A stretch of 64,000 nt of DNA from Didymella arachidicola (lineage: Eukaryota; Ascomycota; Dothideomycetes; Pleosporales; Didymellaceae): contig CM049985.1 in assembly GCA_016630955.3 (NCBI GenBank), positions 1,550,001 through 1,614,000 on the forward strand, read 5' to 3'. Position numbers and translations under genes: made by a program. Numbering within the stretch: the first letter of the stretch is position 1; every line of letters starts with the position of its first letter. The notes beneath the pieces were generated by a model. The model did no database searches, was not told the DNA's origin, and saw only the letters and a program-made list of their open reading frames with translations. This document shows, in pieces, positions 45,092-55,771 of this stretch.

Positions 45092-46835
45092 TCATTCCTT
45101 AGTGTATTCAGGTAAGATTGCTACATTGCGCTGGCCAAGTCTGCCCTGGAGGACAACGCGGTCAAGACGAAGTGTTGCCAACCTAGCGCCACCACGGCGA
45201 CGATTCTCCATCATCTGATTCAAGACAAGATGTGTGGTCAGACCTGCTCTCTCATGCCGGAAGCCACATGCAAGATCTTTGTGAGGTGCATTGTTCTCCT
45301 CCAACAGCACGTCTGACCTTGTCTCGGCTAGTGTTTGCTATCAGCGAGACCTTTGATGGATCGAAATGTGGGCTTTGAAGAGTGAACATAGATCCGCAGG
45401 TTGGTAGTGCTAGACAGGACAAAGATGGCAGAATGGTAACTCTAGGATCCAGTTCTCGTCCTGTAAACCTAGCGAGTGCTTCTTGCAGGGGACTTGATGT
45501 GCTAAAGTCCTTGGTCAAGATCGATAACTGTGGCAGAAGTTGAGACTGAGGTGTAAGTCGCGCTGTTTGCTCGTTCTTGCCATGTGCCTCGGATCTGGTG
45601 GCTGAAGATCTTGGTCCTGGTGGCCTATGGCTTGGGTCTGACAGGGGTCCAGCACCAATGTGGCTGAGTTAGATATACTGCAAGTACAGCGCTGGCAGAG
45701 CTGCTGCTTTGCAGTCTTTTGGAGAAGATACCTAGGTACGAGTACGATGCGGTTTCGAAGACCGGCAACCATTATGTCAGTGGAAACAGTTGATTCGAAG
45801 ATGATACATGGCGTTTACTTCTCGACAACAGATGAATTTTCAGCAATACCGGGCTTGCTGAGTTTACTGCGCTTATGTTGGAGTCAGAGGCAAACGGCCA
45901 GCGCAATTTGGTCCAGCATCGTCCTGGACGGACACGCGAAGAGATTGGTTATGCGAGCATTCCCCTGGCTGACAATCGTGAGATACGAAGAATCTATACG
46001 CTGTAATGCTGCTTAGTTTGAATAAGACTTCCTGTCTGTCTCTGGTCACTGCAGGAGATTTGCCAACTCTGCTTTCGTGGTGGAGCGTGGCCTTGACTTA
46101 GCATTGTGTTCTCATCCTCGGATGAGCTCTTGAGCTGAATTCAAGCCAAACAGCTTTGATGATGCGCAGTCAAGGTCTGTATCGACGTTGTCCCGAGTCG
46201 TCTGCGACCAGCGCTGTGGTGGGGTACTTTGATAACCTTCGGACTTTCTCGATATTCGTCTGGAGTGACAAGTTGCCTTGTCCTGGATAACCTCACCGCC
46301 TGTTCGCGACTTCCTAGGCAGACCGGTCCATATAGAGCAGATTTCCTTGCCTACCTGTCCACTTTTATAATCGCTATGCGAATCCAGCAACTCGTTGCAA
46401 TGCAGTGAGCTGCAATCTAAACCCACATCGGTGGTATCTTCTAGATGCTTTGCAGTGCTTGGGCTTGCTCTTCCAATATAGTGGCGTTCGACTCGTACAA
46501 GCTCGATGAGGAGTTTTGCCGCGATTCACTTGGAGGGTTTTGATGAGTGACATGTGCTGCATGTATATGGCGTGAACGTCAGCATTCCTGGATGGAAGCC
46601 TGTTGTACCGTGAGCTGTAAGTGAGTAGTAGTTCCAGTCAGACGTAAATTGGACGTGCCGTCCTCTCAACGGACCTCCAGGTATTCAACATCAATGCTAG
46701 GTTTGTATGCATACTTTGGTCGCCGCCCGCAGAGTCGGCTTTTCGAAGTCCTCTCATTGCAGAAGCCCAAAGTTGCCAATTTGGATGGCATCTTTCTTAA
46801 ATCATCCACTGCTTTAAGAGCATCCATGAGTATCT
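45092..46835 (-). pseudogene. decayed F-box-like gene
   Basis: The minus strand holds scattered protein-like blocks in different frames and in the right order for an F-box/LRR protein. A Met-starting frame at 46835 reads MDALKAVDDLRKMPSKLATL and GFCNERTSKSRL, which resembles an F-box. Next come MQHMSLIKTLQ, then AAKLLIELVRVERHYIG in another frame, SLHCNELLDSHSDYKSG, then LPQLSILTKDF, HFDPSKVSLIANTSRD, and finally LLEENNAPHKDLACGFRHER through GARLATLRLDRVVLQGRLGQ to a stop at 45092. Several stops and frame changes separate the blocks, and I could not restore a reading by introns. It is adjacent to, and on the same strand as, the better-preserved F-box-like gene, suggesting a tandem pair with one degenerating copy. 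Confidence 0.4.
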
Positions 46836-47560
46836 AAACACTGTTGGTTGTTGTATTGCTAATTTAGTCGGAATAATGCGCATAACGTGGTGATCTCACG
46901 ATGTCAATTGTTCCGCCGAGCCCTCCAGCACTAAGTAGGATGATCGAATCTCGCCACCGGTGATCTTTGCTTCATACCTTGCTGACCCGATATCTGCAGC
47001 AAGCTGTGATAAAGCCAACGCTACATTCGTGTGAGTAGATCAATATCAATAACACTTGCTGTGAAGTCTGCCATAATGATTGATGCATCGCCACAGTATA
47101 ATGGAAATTAGTAAATAGCTGCAATCAAGCAGAAACTGACAGAGCAAACTAAAAAGTGGGTAATAGACGAAGATAGACAAGAGAAAGACCAAAGTATGAA
47201 TGTGCCTATATCCAAAAGCCACCCAAGAGCAGCGCATGTTGTATGGGCGCATTCTCGTCTTTGGCCCCAGCAGCTGCAGCTGCACTTCCCTGCCTCTTTA
47301 AACCGTGCTTTTAGTCAGCTAGATCATGGGGCTCAGCTTGTCTCTTCGTAGTAAATAGGAGCAAACCATGGGTCAAGGTACCAAATTAGAGATGTATGCC
47401 TGGGGTGAAGTGACTGACCAAAGGATGTTCGTGGTTGGCGGAGTTCGGAGCTGGGTGCTCCGGCCGCCGAGGAACGCGCGAACCAGAGCTCTCCCGCCGC
47501 CATGCAATCGTGAGCTTCCAGGGTTCTTACGCAATCAAGAACATCGTCATATACACCGCT
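46836..47560. promoter_or_regulatory. divergent spacer before EMC7
   Basis: About 725 bp of relatively A/T-rich sequence. It should include the EMC7 promoter. Open frames are short and show no family. Confidence 0.4.
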
Positions 47561-48338
47561 ATGCGCACTTCAATACCTATTCTCGCCTCCTTGGCGTCTG
47601 TTACATCGGCAGCTCGCTTCTTGCTGCAAATTCCTATCACACATGTTGTAAACCCCTCCGCGCTGTCCTCTACGACTCACGCTACGCTTCAATCCAGCGG
47701 GCCGCCAGTCGACACATATCTGACACGATCGAACACCTTTAACTTCAACAACATCAGTGCAGGTAGCTATCTGGCTACTGTCCACTGCAGAGACTATGCT
47801 TTCGAACCTCTGCGTGTCGACGTCAGCATCGAGGAGCCTGTTGAGGGAAGTGGGGACAAGAAGGAAGTGATCAGGGCCTGGCAGACCTTCTTGGGCAACG
47901 AATGGGATAACAAAGGCGAGAGCAGAGGAGAGGGCGGTAACGGTCTTGTCATCGAGGCTAGGCCGATCGGCCAGAAGCAATTCTACCAAGAGCGCGCTGG
48001 ATGTAAGCCTAACCCCATACAAGTACAACCTTGAGACGTTACTAACACGTCCAGTCTCACCGCTGTCCTTCCTGAAGAACCCCATGATCCTCATGGCCGT
48101 CTTCTCTGGCCTGCTCATGTTCGGCATGCCCAAACTTATGGAAAATATGGACCCTGAGATGAAGGCCGAGATGGAAGAGATGCAGAAGAATGGCGTATTG
48201 GGTTCGGGATCCACAAATACGGCGCAGCAGATCCAGAACTTCGACCTCGCGTCGTGGATGGCAGGCAAGACAACAGACTCAAATAGCCGTGGTCAAGGCC
48301 CGGCACCCGAGAAGCAGGCAGCTTCCAAGAGGCGGTGA
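47561..48338 (+). CDS. EMC7: ER membrane protein complex subunit 7
   Basis: Subunit of the EMC insertase that places tail-anchored and multi-pass proteins into the ER membrane. The lumenal beta-sandwich domain belongs to the DUF2012 family. Exons are 47561-48002 and 48055-48338 (52-nt intron), joined as YQERAGFSPLSFLKNPM, for 241 residues. The start MRTSIPILASLASVTSAARF is a cleavable signal peptide. The beta-sandwich runs from about 20 to 150, with TFNFNNISAGSYLATVHCRDYAFEPLRVD as the typical carboxypeptidase-regulatory-like core. The single transmembrane segment is NPMILMAVFSGLLMFGMPKL, followed by MENMDPEMKAEMEEMQK, a hallmark of EMC7. The cytosolic tail ends in basic residues. An upstream in-frame extension exists but would hide the signal peptide, so the Met at 47561 was chosen. 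Confidence 0.93.
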
Positions 48339-48553
48339 GCAGGATTGATGTGGATATGACTGTACGAGAACAAAGAGATGGTCGAGTAGTAGTCGAGCTT
48401 AGCGAATTGTTAAAAGAGGCACCATCGGTCCCACGAGACTACAGTAGTACGGGGATGTACGGGCGCAAACACCTTGCGAACAAGTTGACAACGTCGTAAT
48501 AGTGGTTACAAACTTCCAAACACCCATCAATCAGTTCATATCAGGAACAAGTC

Positions 48554-48656
48554 GCCCTCTTGGCTTAGTGGTAAAGCGTATCACTAGTACCCAACTCCTT
48601 CTAGGAGACCTGGCTTGCAAATGATAAGATCGCTAGTTCGATTCTGGCAGAGGGCA
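48554..48656 (+). tRNA. tRNA-Thr (anticodon AGU) with 31-nt intron
   Basis: A full cloverleaf can be drawn. The acceptor stem pairs GCCCTCT with AGAGGGC, with discriminator A. The D-arm is GCTTAGTGGTAAAGC. The anticodon stem pairs TATCA with TGATA around the loop CTAGTAA (anticodon AGT). The T-arm pairs GCTAG with CTGGC around TTCGATT. A 31-nt intron interrupts the loop one base after the anticodon, the canonical position for tRNA splicing endonuclease. The mature tRNA has 72 nt. Internal A and B box sequences are recognisable (TGGCTTAGTGG and AGTTCGATTC). Confidence 0.93.
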
Positions 48657-48660
48657 TTCC

Positions 48661-48665
48661 TTTTT
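48661..48665 (+). terminator. RNA polymerase III terminator
   Basis: Run of five T four bases after the tRNA-Thr 3' end, the usual Pol III stop signal. Confidence 0.75.
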
Positions 48666-49621
48666 GCAGTTACATTGCATCTGTGCTTACGAGCAATGGT
48701 GTTGTCGAGTTGCGTCACAATTTTGACCTTCTCCTTTTTGCCCCACTCGCGTATACGCTAAGCGAGCACTTCCTGGTCTGGCCTTATGGACAGCTACAAC
48801 ACCTCCAACGCGCTTTTGAGCTCAACAGATGATTTACTTTACTTTTCCCAACATGGAGAATGACAGAGCAGCCTCGTTAACACTTCGTTGCGAGAGGTTG
48901 CGTTGTAAGGACCACTTTCGCTCATGCAATCAACTACTTGGCTTGTCGCAGGGCCTATTACTTCTATCCAGTAAGAGGCTGAAAAATCGATGCGTAAGTC
49001 AACAACGCAAGTGTCAACCGGAGTGGTACAATTTCGGCTCTGGAAGTACGCATAAACGAAGGAAAGGCTCACGCTGCATAGCTGGAGTCTGAAAGGGGAA
49101 GAGCATCCCGAGCTCAGTGCGTGGAGCTATCCTTCTTTGGCGTATCCTTTGGCTCTGGCAGCTCTTTTGATACATATGCAGGGTAAAGCGATCGTCGTAG
49201 TCGGGACTTCCGAAGCTAGCAGAGAGTCTTATGGACGACTAAGTAGTATTCGCGACGACTGAAAGGAGGTTAGTTCGATCTTGGTTGTCACATTGTCGGC
49301 GCTACCGAGGGTCGGCCCGCGGACGACTACCCAATTTCACCCACTTCAGCCACCTAGGCTGGCCGATTGAACGCCTCTTCTCCACTTCACATATCGAAAT
49401 ATCATACCCTTGTCCAGCTGAACACTCAAGCTCTGACCTTAACTATGGAACATTGCAGTATAAAATGCAGCATTGCAGGCAATGGACGATCAGCTACGGC
49501 CGGCAGTACGCATCTCACTCTGACTTCTTGAAGTCGGCAAGTCTATCACTCGAACATCTCACCAGCAGCACCTATCTGCAGGGTTGGAGCTTGATTTTAC
49601 CCTGAATTGCAGAACACCAAC
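48666..49621. other. intergenic, tRNA downstream and leader of next gene
   Basis: About 950 bp. No coding feature with family resemblance. The right end is the promoter/leader of the glycine-rich gene. A short open frame (49285-49605) just before its start could act as an upstream ORF, but this is not supported by anything else. Confidence 0.45.
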
Positions 49622-50711
49622 ATGGGTAATGCCACTTCGAAAGATGGCACCTTGACCAGGATCTGCGAATCGATTCCTATTATCGGAACAGCAACAGCTG
49701 GAATCCACGCTCTAGCAGGCAATGGGGATCACGCGAAAAGAGCTCTCGCAGTAAGCACGGGAAGCTTAATCAAAGCCGGTGGCGCTATAGGAGGATTCTG
49801 CGTAGGAGGGCCGGTCGGTGCAATCGCTGGCGGCGCTGCAGCAGCATCGATCGGTATTGGAGCAGAATACGGCATCAGTACGACTATTGACGACCCAAAC
49901 ATCAAAGGCGACGTTGGCAATGTCAGTCTGAAGCGTATTGCCATCGAGACGGTTATTGGCGGTGGGACTGCAGTAATTGGCGGTGGAGGCGCGGCTGCTG
50001 TCAAAGAAGCGGGTACTCAGATTGCCAAAAGTACTGCGAGCCAGGTCGCAAAGGGACTTCTCAAAGAAGCTGCGGAGGAGGCTGGCAAAGAGCTACTTCG
50101 CCACGGCACGGAGACCACTCTTATCCAGATAGCTTCAAAGGCTGCGGTTCAGGCAACTGTTCAAGCGGCACAACAGTTCGGGAACATGAGGCCGACGTTA
50201 GTTCCCTGCGCCGCTAGAATATTGCTGATGATGCTGACTTATCTACTCCAGGTTCGAGCCAATCCCGAAGCCAGGCGAGAAAGATCCCAAGAAAAAGAAG
50301 CGTGTAGTCGTCACAGTCGAACAAGACAATGCCGCGAGAGCTTTCGTCGCAGTTATCGACGGGGCTATAGCCGAGTACATGGCCGGAGACCGTGAGCCTC
50401 ACAGGCTCTTCACAAGGAACGTCAAGATAGGCCAAGACGGTGATGAGAACATTATACGCACGCTCAAACATCTGCAAAACTCCGTCACCCTCGTCGTTCA
50501 TGGCTACGATTTCGCCGTCGCAAACGCAGCGTACCAAGGGGGCTCGAGCCGTGCCATCGGGATGCTTAACATCAAGTGGAGCACCTTGGTGAATGCAAGA
50601 ATAACAGACCTTGAGGATTCTGCTCTGTGGCAAGATCAACAGAATAGGGTCGAGCAGGCGAATAATGACGTGGCAACGGCAATGAGCACTGGCGGGGAGT
50701 CCGTAGATTAA
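49622..50711 (+). CDS. glycine-zipper-like protein with N-myristoylation-type start (unknown family)
   Basis: Exons are 49622-50196 and 50252-50711. The 55-nt intron joins NMRPTF to EPIPKPGEKDPKKKK with phase kept, for 344 residues. The start MGNATSKDG has Gly2 and Ser6, as in N-myristoylated proteins. Residues 15-75 are hydrophobic and Gly/Ala-rich (SLIKAGGAIGGFCVGG then GAIAGGAAAASIGIGAEYGI), with small residues spaced as in glycine zippers. A second Gly-rich patch (ETVIGGGTAVIGGGGAAAV) and an Ala/Lys amphipathic helix region follow. A Lys cluster (PKKKKR) precedes a soluble C-terminal domain of about 115 residues. I recognise no family. It might bind or insert into membranes. It converges on the PARP-domain gene, with only 142 bp between the stops. 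Confidence 0.8.
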
Positions 50712-50853
50712 TGATAGTCGTGAATGGCTCCGAAGCTGCTGGAAGGACATCAGTATATAGCGTTCACAGTGACAGCAAGAATAGAGCGACGAAAACCGAG
50801 TACTGCGTATAATAGGTCAAGACTTCAAATCAAGAACATTAAGATGACAGAAT

Positions 50854-53800
50854 CTACGCCGCACCACTCCTCAACGCCTTCATCCCACTCGCCATGGCCG
50901 GCTCAATATGTCCCCTTATCGGTACGCGCGTGCAGTCCTTCGGAAACATCAAGACATATCTCACCATCACGCTCTCAGGATCCGTAGCAACATGGATATT
51001 GCCCGTCACCTTGCTGGCGGTACCAATCATCTCGCATCCCAGCATCATCCGCATGTTGTTCAGCCCACTGTTCCTCCAGCTGAGGCTCGCAGGACTGTAG
51101 TAGAAACTCGTCGATGGGTCGTCAGACAGATATATCCCCTTCCCGTGCGCAGCACCAGTGCGTTGCAATGCCGTACCAGAATAGATCCTCAGACCTTGTG
51201 CAAGAATAGCGGGCAGGCGATCGAGGCTTGTGCCATGGAATAGTACAGTAGTATCTTTCTTCGAACTACCAAGTTTTTGCATGAATGTATTCTCCAGCTC
51301 GTGATTAGCATTAGCGAGCACGAATTGGTGCGTCCCAGGCGGTAGGTTGGGGATCTTAAGCAGCCCTGTTGCAGTCGCAAGGAAACCGCGGTGGTGCACG
51401 ACGGCCCACGAGATCAACTTTTCAGCATGTGCGTGGTAGGTTGCGAGAATTGCGGATAGATTCACGGCGTCTCGCATGATGCCCATCGTTGGGAGGGCGT
51501 TGAGAATCGACTTGATATGTTCGTTACCACGGATTGGGCAGTCAAGGAGAAGCTCGGACTTGTCGGTCATCGCTGCAGCGTAGACGGAAGCGAGAGCCAT
51601 GTCGACAGAGAACGTGTCCGTGCGGATTTCGGGGACTCGAACTTGGAGAGGCAGATCGTACCAGAGCTGTGCGCAGGCGTACGGATTACTCGTGCAGGGA
51701 GTAGAGCGGCGAAGCTGGATGGATTGTGCATTTCTGGCGCTACAGGACACGCAGAGTTCTGTCAGTCTGGGAAGCCATGTGTTGACGTACTGGAATATGA
51801 TCGCGATGCCTGTTGTGCCCCTTCGTAACTCGGAGTAGATAATGCGACTAAGCTGCCATGTTAGAGCTGTCTGCGCAGAAGTGCATATTTGCTTGGTAGG
51901 ATTCTCCGAATTTGCCGAGCAGACATATCTTGTGTGAGCCGATGATTCGAAATTCTTGTCTGTATCGTAATGCAGACAGAATGAAGGCGGTGATTCGTTG
52001 CTATAGTCGAGTGATAGCTGGAGTATCAGGGCGTTGGCCCCTTCTGGCACACCCATAGCGGTGCGCCGCAATCGCGTGGAAGCAGCGATTGAGAAAGTTA
52101 GCTCGACTTCGCTGTCACTCAGCCTCTCTACCAAGTCCTTGATGCCGGCTGGAAGCTTAATCATCTCCTCATCGAGCTCAGTCGTGTCAGGTACTCCAAT
52201 CTTCTGGAGAAGCAGCGTGGTACCCTTTGGATCCTTCGCCTTCAGTGTCTTTCGTAGAGCTACGAGACGAGCTTCTTCTTGGATCAGGTCGTCTTCGACC
52301 TTTTGCCAAAAGGCCGCTGCGTTAGCGAGTGTGGTTTGAGGGATGTCGAAATGGAAAACCTTGATTCCGAGCAAGCCAGCCAACAAATGCACCGCATTTT
52401 TGGTCTTCTCAGAGACTGTCACATCCTGCAGCCACCCTGCCACTATGACCTCGACCACTGCAGCAGGAATATTGTGTCTTCCGGCGGACTCGACTGGTTC
52501 GGAAGGAAGTCGAGGCGCCAGAAGGTATCCATGTTTCGCATCCAATATCCTTTTGCAGGCACGTATTGTGTCTTCAGAAGCCTCATAAAGGCCCACAATA
52601 CACTCTAAGACCTTATGACCGTTCTTTGCCTCGGGAGACAGCAGTCCGACGACTTGTTGAAGGAGGAGCTCAACCGGCTTGCCCTCCACAACTGTCAGAG
52701 TCTGCAGTATACTCCTAACCGTGCTGCTTTTCACACCATCCCTGACCAATATAAATTTTATCGGCTCGCTCTGGCAGCCCAGCGCTGTCTCAAGTCGCGT
52801 GAGAGTATTCGTGTATCGGGCGATTCCTGCCCTATGTTCCTGAAGCGTGGATCTGAGCACCGCTGGTACGTGTTCTTCATCTGGGGGACGTGGAGGCCCG
52901 GATGCGAACACAACTTGAACGTCATCCAAGAAGACCAGCCATTCTGCTGCTTTCATCGTGACTAGAGTATGTTTAAGCAGATCTCCTTTGTCAAAAACGC
53001 TTTTCCGGATTTCCCGAGAGAGTTGGTGATATGTAAGATCTCTCCAGCACAACAGCTGCGCTTTGAAGTCATCATCTCTGGAACAGCCAGCCAAAAGCTG
53101 GATCAGCTTGACACAAGTATCCTCAGGAGACTTATCCATCTCTTGTAGAATGTTCAAAAGCCCCAAAACGGGCAAATTTGGACCCAATTGCTCGTTGGTC
53201 GCGGCGATTCCATTTAGACATCTAATTTGAAGGTCTGCATCGTCCGCAGTGATATTCGCAACAAGTAATGCGAGACGTCGTCGAGTTTGAGTGAGGTTCG
53301 GGGCGGAAGTGTCCTCCCAGGTCCTCAGAACTGCGTCAAAAGTACATTGTGAGGTGTAATCTGCTGCTTTCTGGGACAGCAGACGGTGCAAGAAGTATTT
53401 TTCTACGGCTTCTTCCAGATAATGCTTCGCTGCCTTATCTTCGCCTGTCAGAAATGTCGGTGCTGGAACTCGTCGCTCAGGCTGCTGGACGAGATCGGCT
53501 CTGGAAGACATACTATTTGTGGCGAGCGAAGTACTACACATCTTCCTCTGACTACGCGCTGCAGAGTAGATCTCGATAGCCATCGAGATTTGCTCCTTCG
53601 ACGGGAGTAACAAGCAAATCTGTTCGATAGTCTTCTCTCCCACGATTGGGATGTTCTTTGAGCACTTCAGAGTAGAGCAGAATGCGTGCAACTCCAGTGA
53701 TAGCTCTGTCCAGGGCTGAGATTCTTCGATGAGTGTACATATCGCAGTCTGACTTTCCTCGATGCATCTACCGATCCCTCGGAAAAGGGTAGGTGTCGAT

Positions 53801-55107
53801 AGGATCCTTCGAATGCTGGAGGCGCCATCCTGGTCGTAAATACAAATGAGGTTTTGCAACTCGCGGATGTGACTTCCTCCAAGGTCGTCCTTGGTTGTAC
53901 GAGCGCACAGTATGGCGTCTGTGAAGTCGGCGCCGAGGCTTGAGTTCGAACCGGCTGACATGAACAACGCAGCCTGCACAAGATTTAGAGCTTCTTGTGT
54001 CATAAGACGAACGACTGCGAGCTCTGTGAAGAGTTTGAATAATTGTAGACGATCACTTAATGTGCTCGTTGTACACATTGAACCTAGAGTCGACATAGCA
54101 CTCTCTAAGATCTCTCTCAAACCATCTTTCGTGCGTCCAGGAACCTCGATAAGCAATGTACCAAGCTTGACATGGCCTCTATCAGGCCTGTATCGTTCGA
54201 TCAAACCTTCTCGAAGCGTTGGTCGTGTTCCGATGATGAAGTCAGGGCCTTCCAGAGCTAGGACATCTGCCAATACTGCCGCATTGCTGCCTTCGATAGA
54301 GCTTAGGATGCGCACAAGCCTCAGATCTGGCCTCCAGCTTGCCCATACCCTCCATAGTGGGAACCGAGAGTCGAGTATATGTTTCGGTAGGAGTAATGAA
54401 GATTGGGTCGACGCTGAAGTGACGCAAGCAAGTTCGGTCATCCAACATGATGCTCCGTAGGCCACGATCCAGTTGTTCTTCAGACGCAAGCCTTCCAAGT
54501 GTGTCGCGTAGTCCTCCAGAGCCCGGCTGGTCAAATGCAAGAACTCTGGAACCACGTTCATATTCGACGTAGCACATTCTCTCACTGCTCGGCTTACACC
54601 AATGAGAAGCTTGCCTGCTGCTTCTGGACCGAAAGTTGCGAAAGGTAGTAGGTGACGTGCCCATGCTGCTTCGAGATTCGTGACAGAAGCTGGATTTCCG
54701 CAATTTGCCGCAATCAAACATTGTAGCCATGCCTCGAGACCCCAGTAGCTTCCATGTGCAACGTTCAAGTCAACATGCAGTAATGCCCTCAAGCTCGTTG
54801 CTGTGATGGCATGGGCGGCGGCGGCAACAGCGATGTCTTTTGCCTCGTGTCCGTCGATCAGTATGGCCAGACGAATGTCAGTGTCTGCTTGAGTGATCCT
54901 GCCCTTCTTCTTGAGATAAACATCAGTAGCCTGCCGCAGTGGGTGGTACGGAAACTGCGGGTCTGAAGGGCGTAGTACGCCAGCAACTGATTCAATGGTT
55001 TGATGCCAGTCTTCACTGTGCTTGGCTTTTTTGAATAGCAGAGAGTGTCTCAGAGGCACCTTCCTTCGCGTTCGAGGGTCGTTGACCTGCATCGTCATGG
55101 TCGCCAT
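50854..55107 (-). CDS. giant protein with C-terminal PARP6/8-type mono-ADP-ribosyltransferase domain
   Basis: Single exon, 1417 residues; the start is one of Met1, 4 or 6. The C-terminal 170 residues form an ADP-ribosyltransferase domain. A lead-in EKLISWAVVHHRGFL corresponds to the LxxWIITSNRSHI segment of PARP6/8. Then come LFHGTSLDRLPAILAQGL (His about 1291), GAAHGKGIYLSDDPSTSFYYS (Tyr about 1326), CEMIG and VRYVLMF (Tyr about 1384). The H-Y-Y triad lacks the Glu of polymerising PARPs, so mono-ADP-ribosylation is expected. A zone around 1050-1130 (LILQLSLDYSNESPPSFCLH and onward) looks like the Cys-rich lead-in of the PARP6/8 group. The first 1000 residues are helical, Leu-rich, without any domain I recognise, and may form a repeat scaffold. 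Targets unknown; protein or nucleic acid ADP-ribosylation is possible. Confidence 0.88.
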   Translation of the reverse strand: MATMTMQVNDPRTRRKVPLRHSLLFKKAKHSEDWHQTIESVAGVLRPSDPQFPYHPLRQATDVYLKKKGRITQADTDIRLAILIDGHEAKDIAVAAAAHAITATSLRALLHVDLNVAHGSYWGLEAWLQCLIAANCGNPASVTNLEAAWARHLLPFATFGPEAAGKLLIGVSRAVRECATSNMNVVPEFLHLTSRALEDYATHLEGLRLKNNWIVAYGASCWMTELACVTSASTQSSLLLPKHILDSRFPLWRVWASWRPDLRLVRILSSIEGSNAAVLADVLALEGPDFIIGTRPTLREGLIERYRPDRGHVKLGTLLIEVPGRTKDGLREILESAMSTLGSMCTTSTLSDRLQLFKLFTELAVVRLMTQEALNLVQAALFMSAGSNSSLGADFTDAILCARTTKDDLGGSHIRELQNLICIYDQDGASSIRRILSTPTLFRGIGRCIEESQTAICTLIEESQPWTELSLELHAFCSTLKCSKNIPIVGEKTIEQICLLLPSKEQISMAIEIYSAARSQRKMCSTSLATNSMSSRADLVQQPERRVPAPTFLTGEDKAAKHYLEEAVEKYFLHRLLSQKAADYTSQCTFDAVLRTWEDTSAPNLTQTRRRLALLVANITADDADLQIRCLNGIAATNEQLGPNLPVLGLLNILQEMDKSPEDTCVKLIQLLAGCSRDDDFKAQLLCWRDLTYHQLSREIRKSVFDKGDLLKHTLVTMKAAEWLVFLDDVQVVFASGPPRPPDEEHVPAVLRSTLQEHRAGIARYTNTLTRLETALGCQSEPIKFILVRDGVKSSTVRSILQTLTVVEGKPVELLLQQVVGLLSPEAKNGHKVLECIVGLYEASEDTIRACKRILDAKHGYLLAPRLPSEPVESAGRHNIPAAVVEVIVAGWLQDVTVSEKTKNAVHLLAGLLGIKVFHFDIPQTTLANAAAFWQKVEDDLIQEEARLVALRKTLKAKDPKGTTLLLQKIGVPDTTELDEEMIKLPAGIKDLVERLSDSEVELTFSIAASTRLRRTAMGVPEGANALILQLSLDYSNESPPSFCLHYDTDKNFESSAHTRYVCSANSENPTKQICTSAQTALTWQLSRIIYSELRRGTTGIAIIFQYVNTWLPRLTELCVSCSARNAQSIQLRRSTPCTSNPYACAQLWYDLPLQVRVPEIRTDTFSVDMALASVYAAAMTDKSELLLDCPIRGNEHIKSILNALPTMGIMRDAVNLSAILATYHAHAEKLISWAVVHHRGFLATATGLLKIPNLPPGTHQFVLANANHELENTFMQKLGSSKKDTTVLFHGTSLDRLPAILAQGLRIYSGTALQRTGAAHGKGIYLSDDPSTSFYYSPASLSWRNSGLNNMRMMLGCEMIGTASKVTGNIHVATDPESVMVRYVLMFPKDCTRVPIRGHIEPAMASGMKALRSGAA

Positions 55108-55771
55108 TGTGAACGAGGAGAGGTACAGGATCGCTATTGAGGATTCATCGTTAAGCAGCGTCGTAAAAGATACATAGAGTCAAAGAGGAGCCTTAGATAC
55201 CTCACCGTGCACTGCCAGGGTTGGTATGAAGATGATGAATGCCAGATGAGGAAAGCCGAAACGAGCTCCCAGGCAGGTAGGCAGATAAATAGTCCGCATT
55301 GTCGCAGCAGGTACTTGCCGCAACTCAGATGAGCCTGCCAGACTATTCAGGCTCAGGAGAGCCTCGCGGTTGCTCGTTCTTGACTGCGCATAAGGCTGAG
55401 CTGAGAGGCTCATCCAGTGGTGGCTTTGACTGACGGCCAAAAGCGGCTAGTAAGACGGCCGGATGTGAACGCCATACGAGCACTTGACAGCGGTAAGCGA
55501 GCAGGCTTTACACCTGTGTAAGGACTGAAACATAACTTGAGAGGCAGCCACTTTTCGGGAATAAAAACGGGAAGATGTGTAGCCAAGATCGGGTACTGCG
55601 ATGCGTTCTGTGATGGCTATCGTCGTGTCGCTATACTATATGCCGGGTCCATATGCCCAAGCTACAGTCACCGAACAAAGACCGAGTGGTGTGCTGTTCC
55701 AGGCAGGCGCGCCCGTGGTAATGATTGGTGTCTCGACAATGCCATCGGTTAGGACGGGTTGCAATATGCCT
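55108..55771. promoter_or_regulatory. PARP-gene promoter side and 3' side of next gene
   Basis: About 660 bp between two minus-strand genes. It includes the expected promoter of the PARP-domain gene. An 86-codon frame (55440-55180) has no family and is not called. Confidence 0.45.
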
